From Paracoccus cavernae (GTDB taxonomy: Bacteria > Pseudomonadota > Alphaproteobacteria > Rhodobacterales > Rhodobacteraceae), in contig JAUFRC010000001.1 in the NCBI GenBank assembly GCA_030410095.1, forward strand, positions 3,480,001-3,536,658: a stretch of 56,658 bases of DNA, read 5' to 3'. The stretch's first letter is position 1, and each line of letters starts with the position of its first letter. The translations under genes and the position numbers were made by a program. Shown here one piece after another: positions 19,397 through 28,246 of this stretch. A model generated the notes under the pieces. That model saw nothing but the letters and a program-made list of their open reading frames with translations. It did no database searches and was not told where the DNA came from.

Positions 19397-20250
19397 TGTT
19401 GATTTCCGTCGAGACGTGACCCGGTAGACGGGATAATTTTCATTGAGAATTGCCCCATGTGACCCTTCTCCCACCGCAGCGAGCGACGGGGGCCGAGGAG
19501 TGATCCACATGGGACTTTTGAATGTCATCCGGCGGATGGCCCTGCGACAGAAACTGCCGATCCGTGAGATCGCACGTCGCACTGGTTTGTCGCGCAACAC
19601 CATCAAGAAGTATCTGAACTCTGGCACGGTCGAGCCGAAGTTCGCGGTTCCGGAGCGTCCGAGCAAGCTTGATCCTTTTGCGGACAAGTTTGCGGCATGG
19701 CTGAAGACCGAGGCGTCCAAATCACGTAAGCAGCGCCGTCCTCTGACACGGCTTCACGCTGATCTGGTGGCTCTTGGCTTCACCGGTTCTTATGGCAGAG
19801 TTGCGACCTTCGCCCGTGCGTGGCGGGCAGACCGCCAGCGTGAACAACAAAGGACGGGGCGCGGCAGTTTCGTGCCACTGACCTTCCGAGCGGGTGAAGC
19901 CTTCCAGTTCGACTGGAGCGAAGATTACGCGGTTCTTGGCGGTGAGCGCGCAAAGTTGCAGGTTGCGCATATCAAGCTGTCTCACAGCCGGGCGTTCCTC
20001 GTGCGGGCATATCTGCTTCAGACCCACGACCTCAGCCATCGGGCTCGGACCGATGGCGCCGCGATGGCCTCGATGTTCGATGCCCACTGGCACGGCTTCC
20101 GCGTTCTGGGCGGTGTGCCAGAACGTGGCATCTACGATAGTGAGGCGTGAGCCGCCACCGGTCCGAGGCCATGCCGAACGAAGACAGCGGTGGATCGGAT
20201 CGGGCGCGGCAAGGAGCGTCAGGTCAACTTGCGTTTCCTCGCCATGGCCA
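19397..20250 (+). mobile_element. IS21 copy 2, left part only
   Basis: Starts with the same TGTTGATTTCC end as copy 1 and follows it with a few substitutions through the istA N-terminal half to GCCATGGCC at about 20249. Homology then ends and a histidine kinase sequence begins. The istA C-terminus, istB and the right end are missing. Confidence 0.9.
19509..20150 (+). pseudogene. istA: Truncated IstA (IS21 copy 2)
   Basis: Same as copy 1 from MGLLNVIRRM to the stop after GIYDSEA, caused by the identical 37-nt insertion (20140-20176). It has an additional net 39-nt in-frame insertion before the MFDAHWHGF motif that contains a perfect 8-bp hairpin (GCCATCGG 20035-20042 with CCGATGGC 20050-20057). 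The catalytic Glu region is lost, so no transposase activity is expected. Confidence 0.85.
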
Positions 20251-21152
20251 TTCTCAGCACTGACCTGGAAATGCGGATAACCAGCTGGAACGGAGGGGCT
20301 GAAAAGCTCTACGGCTATGTCGCCGAAGAGGTGATCGGCGAATTGGTGACCATTCTGGTCCCGAATGACCGTTCTGCAGAAGAGGCCGCAATTATCGATC
20401 AGATCCGGAGTGGTCACGAAGTCTTGCCACATGAGACTATCCGGAAACGCAAGGATGGTAGTTTGGTCGAAGTTTCGCTTGCCGTAGCTCCGGTCTATGA
20501 CGAGTCTGGCCAAGTGGTTGGTGCCTCCAAGATCGCTCGGGATATTTCGCAGCGGAAGCGGGCGGAGCGGATGCAGTCGGTGTTAGTTCATGAAATGAAA
20601 CATCGCGTCAAGAACATCCTCACCACTGTTTTGGCGATTGCCCGTCAGACCCTTGGCGACGGCCTTGGCCAAGCAGCCGATACGTTCAGGTCACGGCTGA
20701 TGGCATTGGCGCGGGCCCAGGATCTGGTCACAAACGAGCAGCGCGACGGCGCGGATCTTCGGGACATCATCAATGAGGTGATCGCTCCGTATCCAGCCAA
20801 GCAGTTCGTCATCACCGGGCCACCAATCTTGCTGTTACCTAGAACTGCACTGGCATTTGCACTAGGACTTCATGAACTCGCGACAAACGCCGCGAAGTAC
20901 GGTGCCTTGAGCGCGGAGGACGGTGTTGTCAGCATCGACTGGCAATATTCCGAGGACGCTGGACTGAAATTTGTGTGGCGCGAAGCCGGAGGGCCAACCG
21001 TGTCCGAGTCGGGAGGAACGGGCTTTGGATCGGTCCTGATCAAGGAGGTGCTTCCCGCCGAATTTATGGGCGAAGTGATGATGGAGTTCGAAAGTACGGG
21101 ACTGATCTGCCGATTGACGGCTCCTGCGTGGGAGGATCTGGCGACCGTTTGA
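20190..21152 (+). CDS. PAS-HWE-family sensor histidine kinase with an IstA-derived N-terminus
   Basis: The frame starts in IS21 (MDRIGRGKERQVNLRFLAMA comes from IstA) and passes directly into a PAS domain (about residues 21-125, ITSWNGGAEKLYGYVAEEVI and a PAC end GASKIARDIS). Then comes an HWE kinase core: H-box HEMKHRVKN (His 138 is the likely phosphoacceptor), N-box LHELATNAAKYGAL, the WRE motif and G-box GTGFGSVLI. HWE/HisKA2 kinases commonly feed PhyR in the EcfG general stress response, which fits the EcfG-like promoters nearby. The first helix of the PAS domain is missing. Expression from a native promoter is doubtful; it may depend on IS21. Confidence 0.85.
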   Translation: MDRIGRGKERQVNLRFLAMAILSTDLEMRITSWNGGAEKLYGYVAEEVIGELVTILVPNDRSAEEAAIIDQIRSGHEVLPHETIRKRKDGSLVEVSLAVAPVYDESGQVVGASKIARDISQRKRAERMQSVLVHEMKHRVKNILTTVLAIARQTLGDGLGQAADTFRSRLMALARAQDLVTNEQRDGADLRDIINEVIAPYPAKQFVITGPPILLLPRTALAFALGLHELATNAAKYGALSAEDGVVSIDWQYSEDAGLKFVWREAGGPTVSESGGTGFGSVLIKEVLPAEFMGEVMMEFESTGLICRLTAPAWEDLATV

Positions 21153-21165
21153 AGCAATCCCTTCG

Positions 21166-21190
21166 GGAACAATTCGAGAAAATGCGGGTT
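21166..21190 (+). promoter_or_regulatory. EcfG-type promoter candidate
   Basis: GGAAC at 21166-21170, 16-nt spacer, GGTT at 21187-21190, 33 nt before the PPOX-family gene. Same variant -10 (GGTT) as the site at 18427. Confidence 0.5.
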
Positions 21191-21222
21191 CTCACATATG
21201 AATTTCATTACGGGAGGATCTG

Positions 21223-21690
21223 ATGAGCGACGATCACCATGAGGAGTTTTGGGACAGGCTTGAGGACATTCGTGCGGGTATGCTCGAAGTACGCGGAGCC
21301 TTTCTGCCGATGTCTCATAGCGTTGAGCCCGAGGATGGCAACTTGTGGTTTATAACCGCAAAAGGGACACAGATGGCCGAGGCCGGCGTCAAGAGCGAAG
21401 AGGCGCGCTATATTGTAAGTGATAGTGCTCATGGCCTTCACGCCGAGGTGAAAGGGCGTCTCGAAATATCGAACGACCGCGCGAAGTTGGATCAAGTATG
21501 GTCTGCAGTTGCTGCCTCCTGGTTTGAGGACGGGAAGGACGATCCCGATTTGGTGCTTTTGCGATTTAAACCCTCTTCGGCGGAGGTTTGGCTTGGCCCC
21601 GAAAGCGGTCTGCATTTTCTGTACGAGCTGCTGAAGTCAAAAATGAGTAAATCAAAGCCTGATTATGGCAAAAATTCTCGCTCCGCTTAG
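21223..21690 (+). CDS. Pyridoxamine 5'-phosphate oxidase-family protein (general stress protein 26 type)
   Basis: 155 residues, intact. MSDDHHEEFWDRLEDIRAGM with the split-barrel flavin-binding pattern (RGAFLPMSHSVEPEDGNLWF, then AEVKGRLEISNDRAKLDQVW). Proteins of this type bind FMN or similar cofactors and are often induced by general stress; substrate unknown. GGGAGG lies 8 nt before the ATG. Preceded by an EcfG-like promoter. Confidence 0.85.
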   Translation: MSDDHHEEFWDRLEDIRAGMLEVRGAFLPMSHSVEPEDGNLWFITAKGTQMAEAGVKSEEARYIVSDSAHGLHAEVKGRLEISNDRAKLDQVWSAVAASWFEDGKDDPDLVLLRFKPSSAEVWLGPESGLHFLYELLKSKMSKSKPDYGKNSRSA

Positions 21691-21930
21691 GTTAGTTGAA
21701 ACACTGCAAGAAAACTGTGTTGGTGCGGGTTTCGTTCGCGATATGCCGTTGCCTTTTTTAGGGTGGTTTGCGGTGGCACCTGTCGCGCTTTCCAGTGCCA
21801 AAGGAGGCTTAAACGATCGTGTGGGCTAAGAAATCTTCCCGTCGATCTTTGAGCTGGCAGACAGGACCAACCGCGTTGCAGAGCGGTTAGAGCAAGTTGT
21901 GCCAATATCTTTCAGGGCCCAGGAGCGATC

Positions 21931-23178
21931 ATGGAGCAGTCAGACACCCGTGAAGACGATCTACGCATCGGCACACCACTTTGGGTAAAGACGCCACATA
22001 GCCGTGTTCATGCAAGCAAGCGCATTGCGAAAAATCACGCCGATGTTGTGGTCGTTGGTGCGGGCATCAGCGGCGCGTTGACTGCCGAGGCACTGAGCCG
22101 GCAGGGATTAAATGTTTTGATCCTCGACCGGCGTCCTGCGGTTCGCGGCTCGACGCCTGCGTCGACAGCCATGATCCAGCATGAAATCGACACTCCTTTG
22201 ACGCGACTGCAAGAGCAAATTGGGGCTCGCGCGGCAAATGCCGCGTGGCTGCGCTCGGTTCGTGCGGTTCATGATCTGGTCGCACTCGCCGGTGATCTTG
22301 GTATTGCTTGCTCGATGGAAACCAAGCCTGCGCTCTATTTGGCGGGCAACAGCATGGGTGCACGGGCCCTGAAAGCAGAGGTCGAAGCGCGTTTGAAAAT
22401 CGGTATTGAAGCTGAATACCTCAACAAAGGCGAGCTTTTGGCTCGCTACGGGCTGGATCGTCCTGCGGCGGTTCTCTCGCAGGATTCTGCTTCGGCCAAT
22501 CCGGCCCAGTTGACGGCGGGATTGTTGAAGGCTGCTCTAGGTCGAACGGCGCGGCTGGTTTCTCCGGTCGAGGTGACCGATATGGCGCAAATGAACGGCG
22601 CGGTCGCGCTGGCGACACGAGACGGACAGGTCATCATGGCGGGGCATGCCGTCTTTTGCACTGGCTACGAGTATTTACGGCAGATGCAAACGTCCAGCCA
22701 TCATGTGACCTCGACCTGGGCGCTTGCCTCGCGTCCGATCAAGCACCTGCCGGAATGGATGAAGTCCACGATCGGATGGGAGGCCTCCGATCCCTATTTA
22801 TATTTTCGAACCGATCCGGCCGGACGAATTATTGCAGGCGGTGAGGACGAAGAAGCGGCAACGACGAACAGTGACCCTGAAAAGCTCGAGGCCAAGGCCA
22901 AAATCATCGCAGAGAAGCTATTCAGCCTGACAGGCGTCAGGGTCGGTCGACCTGCCTATAGCTGGGCTGCCCCTTTCAGCGTGACCCGCGACGGGTTGCC
23001 GATAATCGATAGAGTGCCGGGATTTGACCGGATCTTTGCCGTCATGGGGTTTGGCGGGAACGGTATCACTTTTTCGATGATCGGGGCGCAGATCGTCGCT
23101 GCATGGATCGCGGGGAAGGGGATCCGGACCAGGCCATTTTTCGCTTCCGCTAGTCCTTGCGTCGCATTAGCCGGTTGA
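21931..23178 (+). CDS. FAD-dependent oxidoreductase (DAO family)
   Basis: 415 residues, intact. The N-terminal Rossmann motif VVVVGAGISGALTAEAL and LILDRRPAVRGSTPASTAM identify a D-amino-acid-oxidase/glycine-oxidase type flavoenzyme. The C-terminal FAD motif is FAVMGFGGNGITFSMIGAQI. A preceding segment of about 28 residues carries no signal peptide. Substrate cannot be read from sequence. It starts 240 nt after the PPOX gene; that gap has no recognisable gene. CAGGAGCG precedes the ATG. Confidence 0.85.
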   Translation: MEQSDTREDDLRIGTPLWVKTPHSRVHASKRIAKNHADVVVVGAGISGALTAEALSRQGLNVLILDRRPAVRGSTPASTAMIQHEIDTPLTRLQEQIGARAANAAWLRSVRAVHDLVALAGDLGIACSMETKPALYLAGNSMGARALKAEVEARLKIGIEAEYLNKGELLARYGLDRPAAVLSQDSASANPAQLTAGLLKAALGRTARLVSPVEVTDMAQMNGAVALATRDGQVIMAGHAVFCTGYEYLRQMQTSSHHVTSTWALASRPIKHLPEWMKSTIGWEASDPYLYFRTDPAGRIIAGGEDEEAATTNSDPEKLEAKAKIIAEKLFSLTGVRVGRPAYSWAAPFSVTRDGLPIIDRVPGFDRIFAVMGFGGNGITFSMIGAQIVAAWIAGKGIRTRPFFASASPCVALAG

Positions 23179-23210
23179 CTGGAACAAATCAAGAACATAC
23201 ATCTTCGAAC

Positions 23211-24442
23211 ATGGCTCAGAAGACGCTTCAACAAAAATTGGCTATCCTGTCCGATGCCGCAAAGTACGATGCTTCATGCGCATCAAGCGGGACGACGCGG
23301 AGGGATCGCGTTCGGGTGGGATCGGGTCGGCGGGCGGTAGCGGCATATGCCATGCCTATACGCCAGATGGCCGCTGCATCAGTCTTTTGAAGATTTTGAT
23401 GACAAATTTCTGCATTTATGACTGCGCCTACTGCATCAATCGGGTCAGCAGCAATGTCGAGCGGGCACGCTTTACGCCCGATGAGGTCGTCACCCTGACG
23501 CTGGAGTTCTATCGCCGCAATATGATCGAAGGGCTTTTCCTGTCCTCGGGCATCATTCGCAGCCCCGACCAGACTATGGGCGACATGGTTCGTATCGCGC
23601 GGATCTTGCGTGTTGAGCATGGTTTCAAGGGCTATATCCATTTGAAAACCATTCCGGACGCAGCCCCCGAGCTGGTTTCCGAGGCCGGTCTTCTTGCCGA
23701 CAGGATCTCCGTTAATATCGAGCTGCCGAATGATCGAAGCCTCAAGCAGCTTGCGCCGGAAAAGCGCCCCGAGACAATCCGGTCCACAATGGCGAATGTG
23801 CGCCTTGCACGCGAGGCCGCGAAAGAGCGCAGCTTTACAGGCAGGCGCCCTCCGCGCTTTGCACCGGCAGGGCAGTCAACGCAGATGATTGTCGGCGCCG
23901 ATGGGACAAGTGACCGCGATATTTTGCGCACCTCGGCAAACCTTTACACAGGATATGCGCTAAAACGGGTCTATTATTCAGCCTTCAGTCCGATCCCGCA
24001 CGCATCCCATGCTTTACCCCTTATTAAGCCGCCTTTGTTGCGTGAGCACAGACTTTATCAGGCTGACTGGCTGATGCGATTTTATGGCTTCGATGCCGAT
24101 GAGATCGGCAGGACGCGTCCTGACGGCAATCTTGATCTGGATATAGATCCCAAACTGGCATGGGCCTTATCAAACCGTGCGCTCTTCCCGGTTGACGTTG
24201 CGCGGGCCAGCAAAGAGGAGCTTTTGCGCGTTCCTGGCTTCGGCACAAAAACCGTTGGCCGGGTCTTGGCTGCGCGCAGGAATACGGCGTTGCGATTTGC
24301 TGACCTGTTGCGGATGGGGGCAAGCATGTCCAAGGCACGCGCCTTCGTGACTTTGGCTGATTGGCATCCTGGGGCGCTGGTCGACAGCGAAGGGCTGCGG
24401 GATCGGTTTGCACCGCCTCCCGAACAGCTTTCACTTTTCTGA
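23211..24442 (+). CDS. Putative DNA modification/repair radical SAM protein
   Basis: Radical SAM enzyme with the cluster motif NFCIYDCAYC (C-x3-C-x2-C). The start MAQKTLQQKLAILSDAAKYD and SGICHAYTPDGRCISLLKIL are the family hallmark, and the C-terminus has a helix-hairpin-helix DNA-binding motif (ASKEELLRVPGFGTKTVGRV). The frame breaks near 23300-23310, apparently from one missing base. It overlaps the UdgX gene by one base (TGATG), and these two families are known to travel together (the TIGR03914-03916 set). The reaction is not known; a DNA-linked role comes from context. Confidence 0.87.
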
Positions 24443-25888
24443 TGATCCGTGTCGACCTTCCGAGGTTTGATCGCTTCGACGCTTGGCGCGATGCGGCGCG
24501 GCGCTTGGCCGGTGCCGGGATCGCAGGGGAGCATATCCAATGGGCGCAGGAAGGCATGCAGGCCGACCTGTTCGGGGCAGAGCCCATCCCACCATCGGGG
24601 TCAATCGAGGTTCTCGCCAGTCACGATTTCCTTTCGCTTGCCAAGACAGTCGGCTTTCACTCCGACTCCGAGCGTTGGGCGCTGCTTTATCAGGCATTGG
24701 TCAGGTTTCAACACAATCGCGACTTCTGGGGCAACCCCGCTGATCCGTTAATGATCAGGTTGAATGCACTGGCGAAGTCGGTGCGTAGGGATCTTCATAA
24801 GATGCATGCTTTCGTGCGGTTTCATGAGGTGGACAATGCGGGACCGCGCCGAGCATTTGCTGCTTGGTTTGAGCCGGAACATCCCATCCTGCAGGCGGGC
24901 GCACCGTTTTTTGCCCGTCGTTTTGCGGATATGGACTGGATGATTGCGACGCCCGAGGGGGTCGCTTGTTTCGACGGAGCATTGCGGTTCTTGGAGCCGC
25001 AGGTCCGGCCGGATCTGCCACACGATGCGAGCCATGAGCTTTGGCAGACCTACTTCATCAATATTTTCAACCCGGCAAGGGTGAAGATCAAAGCGATGAA
25101 ATCTGAAATGCCCTCAAATACTGGAAAAACCTGCCGGAAACGAAGTTGATCGAGGAAATGCTTGCCGATGCACCGCGGCGGGTCAAAGCTATGGCTGAGG
25201 CGGGAATGAGTAATCCTCCGGCTTTCGCCGCCAAGGTGACGGCGTCGGTGAGGGTTCCGTCCCCTTCCAGCGAACCGAACACAATGCAAGAGGCACAAAA
25301 GCAAGCGGCCTCGTGTACGCGTTGTTCCCTCTGCCACGATGCGACCCAGACTGTCTGGGGCGAAGGGCCGGTCAACGCCTCGCTTATGATCCTTGGAGAG
25401 GCGCCAGGTGATCAAGAGGATCTTGCAGGCCGCCCCTTTGTGGGTCCCGCAGGGCGCTTGTTGCGCACCAACCTCGAGGATGTAGGACTTGCGGCGGAAG
25501 AGATCTGGTTGAGCAATGCCGTAAAGCATTTCAAATTCGTCTCTCGAGGCAAGCGACGCCTGCACCAAAGCCCGAATGAAGGGGAAATTAAACATTGCCG
25601 CTGGTGGCTCGACCTCGAGCGTCGCCTTCTATCGCCCCGCTTGACTGTCGCGCTTGGCGCAACTGCCGCGTCTTCCCTAACCGGCAACCGAGCCCCGCTT
25701 TCCCTCGGCGCGGCAATGTGGAAACTGCGCTTGACGGCGGCCCCGTGCTGATAACGTGGCATCCGAGCTTTATTCTGCGGCTGAACGGGCCGGCCAAACT
25801 CAAGGCTTTAGCGCAGTTTAAAGGTGACCTCAAATACGCAGCAGGCCTATTGCAGTCTCAAACTTTGCGGCTGCATGGGAGACCCTAG
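24442..25888 (+). CDS. DUF4130-UdgX fusion, uracil-DNA binding protein; two frameshifts
   Basis: The N-terminal ~240 residues are the DUF4130 helical domain (MIRVDLPRFDRFDAWRDAAR to MPSKYWKNLPETKLIEEM). The C-terminal ~200 residues are a family-4-like uracil-DNA glycosylase fold of UdgX type: cysteines CTRCSLC, motif A GEAPGDQEDLAGRPFVGPAG, the UdgX loop KRRLHQSP with the histidine that in this family forms a covalent bond to DNA at uracil sites, and motif B WHPSFILRL. Frameshifts at 25116-25118 (A run one short) and about 25705 (one G short). Translationally coupled to the radical SAM gene. Confidence 0.88.
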
Positions 25889-25966
25889 CACGGGTTTCGG
25901 GTGGTCACGCATTGGCGGAAGGCGAAGCCTAACGTCGGTGATGTTCGGTTGCCCTGCGCGGCGGCG

Positions 25967-26443
25967 TCAAGCACCGTCTATTGGAGGGACCGGAACGCCC
26001 AAAGCCGTGGCGAGCTCGATGGCGTGGTCCTGTTCCTGGACCAGGATTTCTCGAAGTGTTTCTGCCAGTGCAAATTCGCCCAAAGCTTCGCATTGACGAA
26101 TGCGCTGGCGGTAATTCCGAATGGTTTCGATTTCGTTGTCGAGATCGAATTTAAGAAGATCCTTTGCATTCTCGGACATTTTCACAGGCTTTGGAACAAC
26201 CGTGGGCACGCCGCCGAGATAGTCGATCTGTTTGGAAATTCTCAGCGCATGTTGGAGCTCTTCCTTTGCGTGGTTTTCAAGCTCACGAGCAATCGTCATA
26301 TATTCGGCGCCCGTGATGACCTGTGAGTAGACGACGTAAGCAATGATCGCTTGATACTCTCGTGCAAGGTCCTCGTTCAGGAGTTCGATCATTTTCTTAC
26401 GATTAATTTGATGGTCGCCTTGTGTCGTGGGTGATTTTTCCAT
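25967..26443 (-). CDS. Ferritin-like / bacterioferritin-type protein
   Basis: 158 residues, intact, all-helical. Di-iron ligands are visible as E in LAREYQAIIAY, E and H in ELENHAKEELQHA, a later E in EIETIRNYRQRIRQCE and E-x2-H in REILVQEQDHAIELA. Such proteins store iron or act in Dps-like protection. The ATG at 26443 is preceded by GAAAGG. An EcfG-type promoter lies just upstream (26502-26527). Confidence 0.88.
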   Translation of the reverse strand: MEKSPTTQGDHQINRKKMIELLNEDLAREYQAIIAYVVYSQVITGAEYMTIARELENHAKEELQHALRISKQIDYLGGVPTVVPKPVKMSENAKDLLKFDLDNEIETIRNYRQRIRQCEALGEFALAETLREILVQEQDHAIELATALGVPVPPIDGA

Positions 26444-26501
26444 TTTACAAACCTTTCATTTACCGGCTCGATCACAAGCCGATCAAATCGGACCTTGAAC
26501 C

Positions 26502-26527
26502 AACGGTCTTTCTCGGAGGTTTGTTCC
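26502..26527 (-). promoter_or_regulatory. EcfG-type promoter, perfect match, for the ferritin gene
   Basis: On the minus strand GGAAC (complement of 26523-26527), 17-nt spacer, CGTT (complement of 26502-26505). Full match to the alphaproteobacterial general-stress consensus, 59 nt from the start codon of the ferritin-like gene. Confidence 0.65.
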
Positions 26528-26906
26528 ATTGGTATCCGAAAGGGGCAGGCGCGTGCTCCTAATCGCAACCTGCGCAGGAGAATTCCGAGTGGTCAGGCCC
26601 AAAAGTATCGCCACCCTCCCGCACCTTTATCTTCAGCGATATCTGGGGACGTGGTTCGAAACTTTCCGCATTACTCTGAAGTGGGAAGACCAGGGTATGC
26701 AAGACATTACCGCACCCATAGCTCGACGTACCATGCCTGTGAGGGTGGATAACCTCTCTCTCAAAGGAAAATTAGGGCGGCCACCGAACAAAGCTGCAAC
26801 CCGAGCACACAGACCACGCTTCGCCCAATAGGAGAGTGCTTGATGCGGGGGCCGCCACCGGTGAAAGACTACCACTAAACTCATATTATCTCATGGCCGA
26901 GACTTT
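26528..26906. other. Intergenic stretch without a supported gene
   Basis: Lies between two divergent EcfG-type promoters. A plus-strand open frame at 26529-26831 (100 codons) has no recognisable domain, no ribosome site and no hydrophobic core, so I do not call it. Confidence 0.5.
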
Positions 26907-26931
26907 GGAACCACAGTCCTTTGATCACGTT
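26907..26931 (+). promoter_or_regulatory. EcfG-type promoter, perfect match, for the 24-residue peptide operon
   Basis: GGAAC at 26907-26911, 16-nt spacer, CGTT at 26928-26931, about 90 nt before the ATG at 27022. Confidence 0.65.
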
Positions 26932-27021
26932 GCCTTAATGGAAGCTTTCTAAGACGCACCGATCCCATTCTTCCCGGACACGCCGCTTCCATTATCTTCG
27001 GGATGCAGTGAAGGAGTCATT

Positions 27022-27096
27022 ATGAACAGCATCATTTATCTCGTCGGCCTTGTCGTTATCGTCCTATTCATCCTTGGCATGGTGGGGTTGCGCTAA
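27022..27096 (+). CDS. 24-residue single-span membrane peptide
   Basis: MNSIIYLVGLVVIVLFILGM then VGLR: one hydrophobic helix with a basic C-terminal residue. AAGGAG lies 6 nt before the ATG. The stop TAA overlaps the ATG of the next gene (TAATG), so the two are translationally coupled. An EcfG-type promoter lies upstream. Too short for most gene finders. The size, composition and coupling suggest a regulator or subunit of the downstream membrane protein; that is inference. Confidence 0.75.
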   Translation: MNSIIYLVGLVVIVLFILGMVGLR

Positions 27097-28187
27097 TGTC
27101 GGACACCATTCCCGGAGGAAAACCTCCCGTCAGCGATCGGGGTTATGTTGATCTTGGCGCCGTCGTCGCAGGTACCGTGGTCGCCGTCGGCGCGTCGATT
27201 GTCTTCAGCGCATTCGGTGCGGCTATCGGGCTCGGCTCGGTCTCGTTTGACGAGAATGGCGGGATCAGCATATACGGGCTCATCCTGACGGCGCTGTTTG
27301 CGGTCATCTCGATGGTCCTTGTCTACATGCTTGGCGGCTATATCGCCGGTCGGCTTCGCAGGCGTGTTGATGACGCGACCCCCGACGAAATCAAGGTCCG
27401 CGACGGAATGCATGGTCTCGTTGTCTGGGGCCTCGGCACGATCTTGAGCGCGCTGGTTTTGAGCAGTGCCGTCACCGGGACGGTGAAAGCCGTCGGCAGC
27501 GTTGCGGGAACCACCTTGGAAGCGGCGGGCTCTGCCGTGGGTGGCGTGGCGCAGGGCGCAGGCCAATTGGCCGGCGGCGTTGTCTCGGGCGCGGGCCAGT
27601 TGGTTGGCGGGGTCGCGCAGGGTGCGGGCCAAGCCGTGGCCCCCACGATCGAGCAGTCGATGCCCAACGGCCTCAGCGCAAATCCGATGGATTACATCTC
27701 GGATAGTTTGCTGCGTCCGGCTGAAAACGTGCCCGGCCCTATGACCGGCCAGCCCGGCAATGCCAAAGAGGAAATCGGCCAGATCCTCATGAACCTGATC
27801 CGCACCGGCGAGATCAGCGATGAAGACAAAGCCTATCTTCGCCAAGTGGTTGCGGCCCAAACCGGTCTGAGCCCGTCGGAGGTTGATGCCCGCGTCGATC
27901 AGGCCCAACAGCGCGCGCAAGCGATCCGCGATGCGGCCCAGAAAAAGGTCGATGAGGCGAAAGCCCAGATCGAGCAGATGAAAGCCGATGCGCAAAAAGC
28001 TGCGGACGAGGCCAAAGCGGAGGCCACGAAAGCCGCCGAAGAAGCGCGTGTCGCCGGCATTCTGACTGCCTTCCTGCTGGCCGCTGCCGCTTTGGTTGCC
28101 GCTGCTGCGTCCTATATCGGCGCGACGCGGGGCGAGCATCGTGACGAGGGCCGCATTTGGGGCGGCTTGAGCCACCGCCGCCGCTAA
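27096..28187 (+). CDS. Membrane protein with Gly/Ala/Gln repeats and a charged coiled coil
   Basis: 363 residues, intact. TM segments at about residues 20-50 (LGAVVAGTVVAVGASIVFSA), 58-80 and 105-130. A tandem repeat follows with units like GGVAQGAGQLA and GGVVSGAGQLV (about 148-185), then a region with a dimerisation-like segment around 205-265. A long Lys/Ala/Glu coiled coil (about 265-325) ends in a C-terminal TM (VAGILTAFLLAAAALVAAAA). I do not recognise a named family with certainty. The second gene of an EcfG-promoter operon, so probably an envelope stress protein. Confidence 0.7.
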   Translation: MSDTIPGGKPPVSDRGYVDLGAVVAGTVVAVGASIVFSAFGAAIGLGSVSFDENGGISIYGLILTALFAVISMVLVYMLGGYIAGRLRRRVDDATPDEIKVRDGMHGLVVWGLGTILSALVLSSAVTGTVKAVGSVAGTTLEAAGSAVGGVAQGAGQLAGGVVSGAGQLVGGVAQGAGQAVAPTIEQSMPNGLSANPMDYISDSLLRPAENVPGPMTGQPGNAKEEIGQILMNLIRTGEISDEDKAYLRQVVAAQTGLSPSEVDARVDQAQQRAQAIRDAAQKKVDEAKAQIEQMKADAQKAADEAKAEATKAAEEARVAGILTAFLLAAAALVAAAASYIGATRGEHRDEGRIWGGLSHRRR

Positions 28188-28212
28188 AGCCGGCCCCTCT
28201 TGAGGAAATGAA

Positions 28213-28241
28213 GAAGCCCGGGCGGTTGACGCTCGGGCTTC
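28213..28241. terminator. Hairpin between convergent genes
   Basis: GAAGCCCG (28213-28220) pairs with CGGGCTTC (28234-28241), 13-nt loop. It lies between the stop of the membrane protein gene and the stop of pdeM on the other strand and could serve both. There is no long T-run, so it is a moderate call. Confidence 0.55.
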
Positions 28242-28246
28242 GTCGT

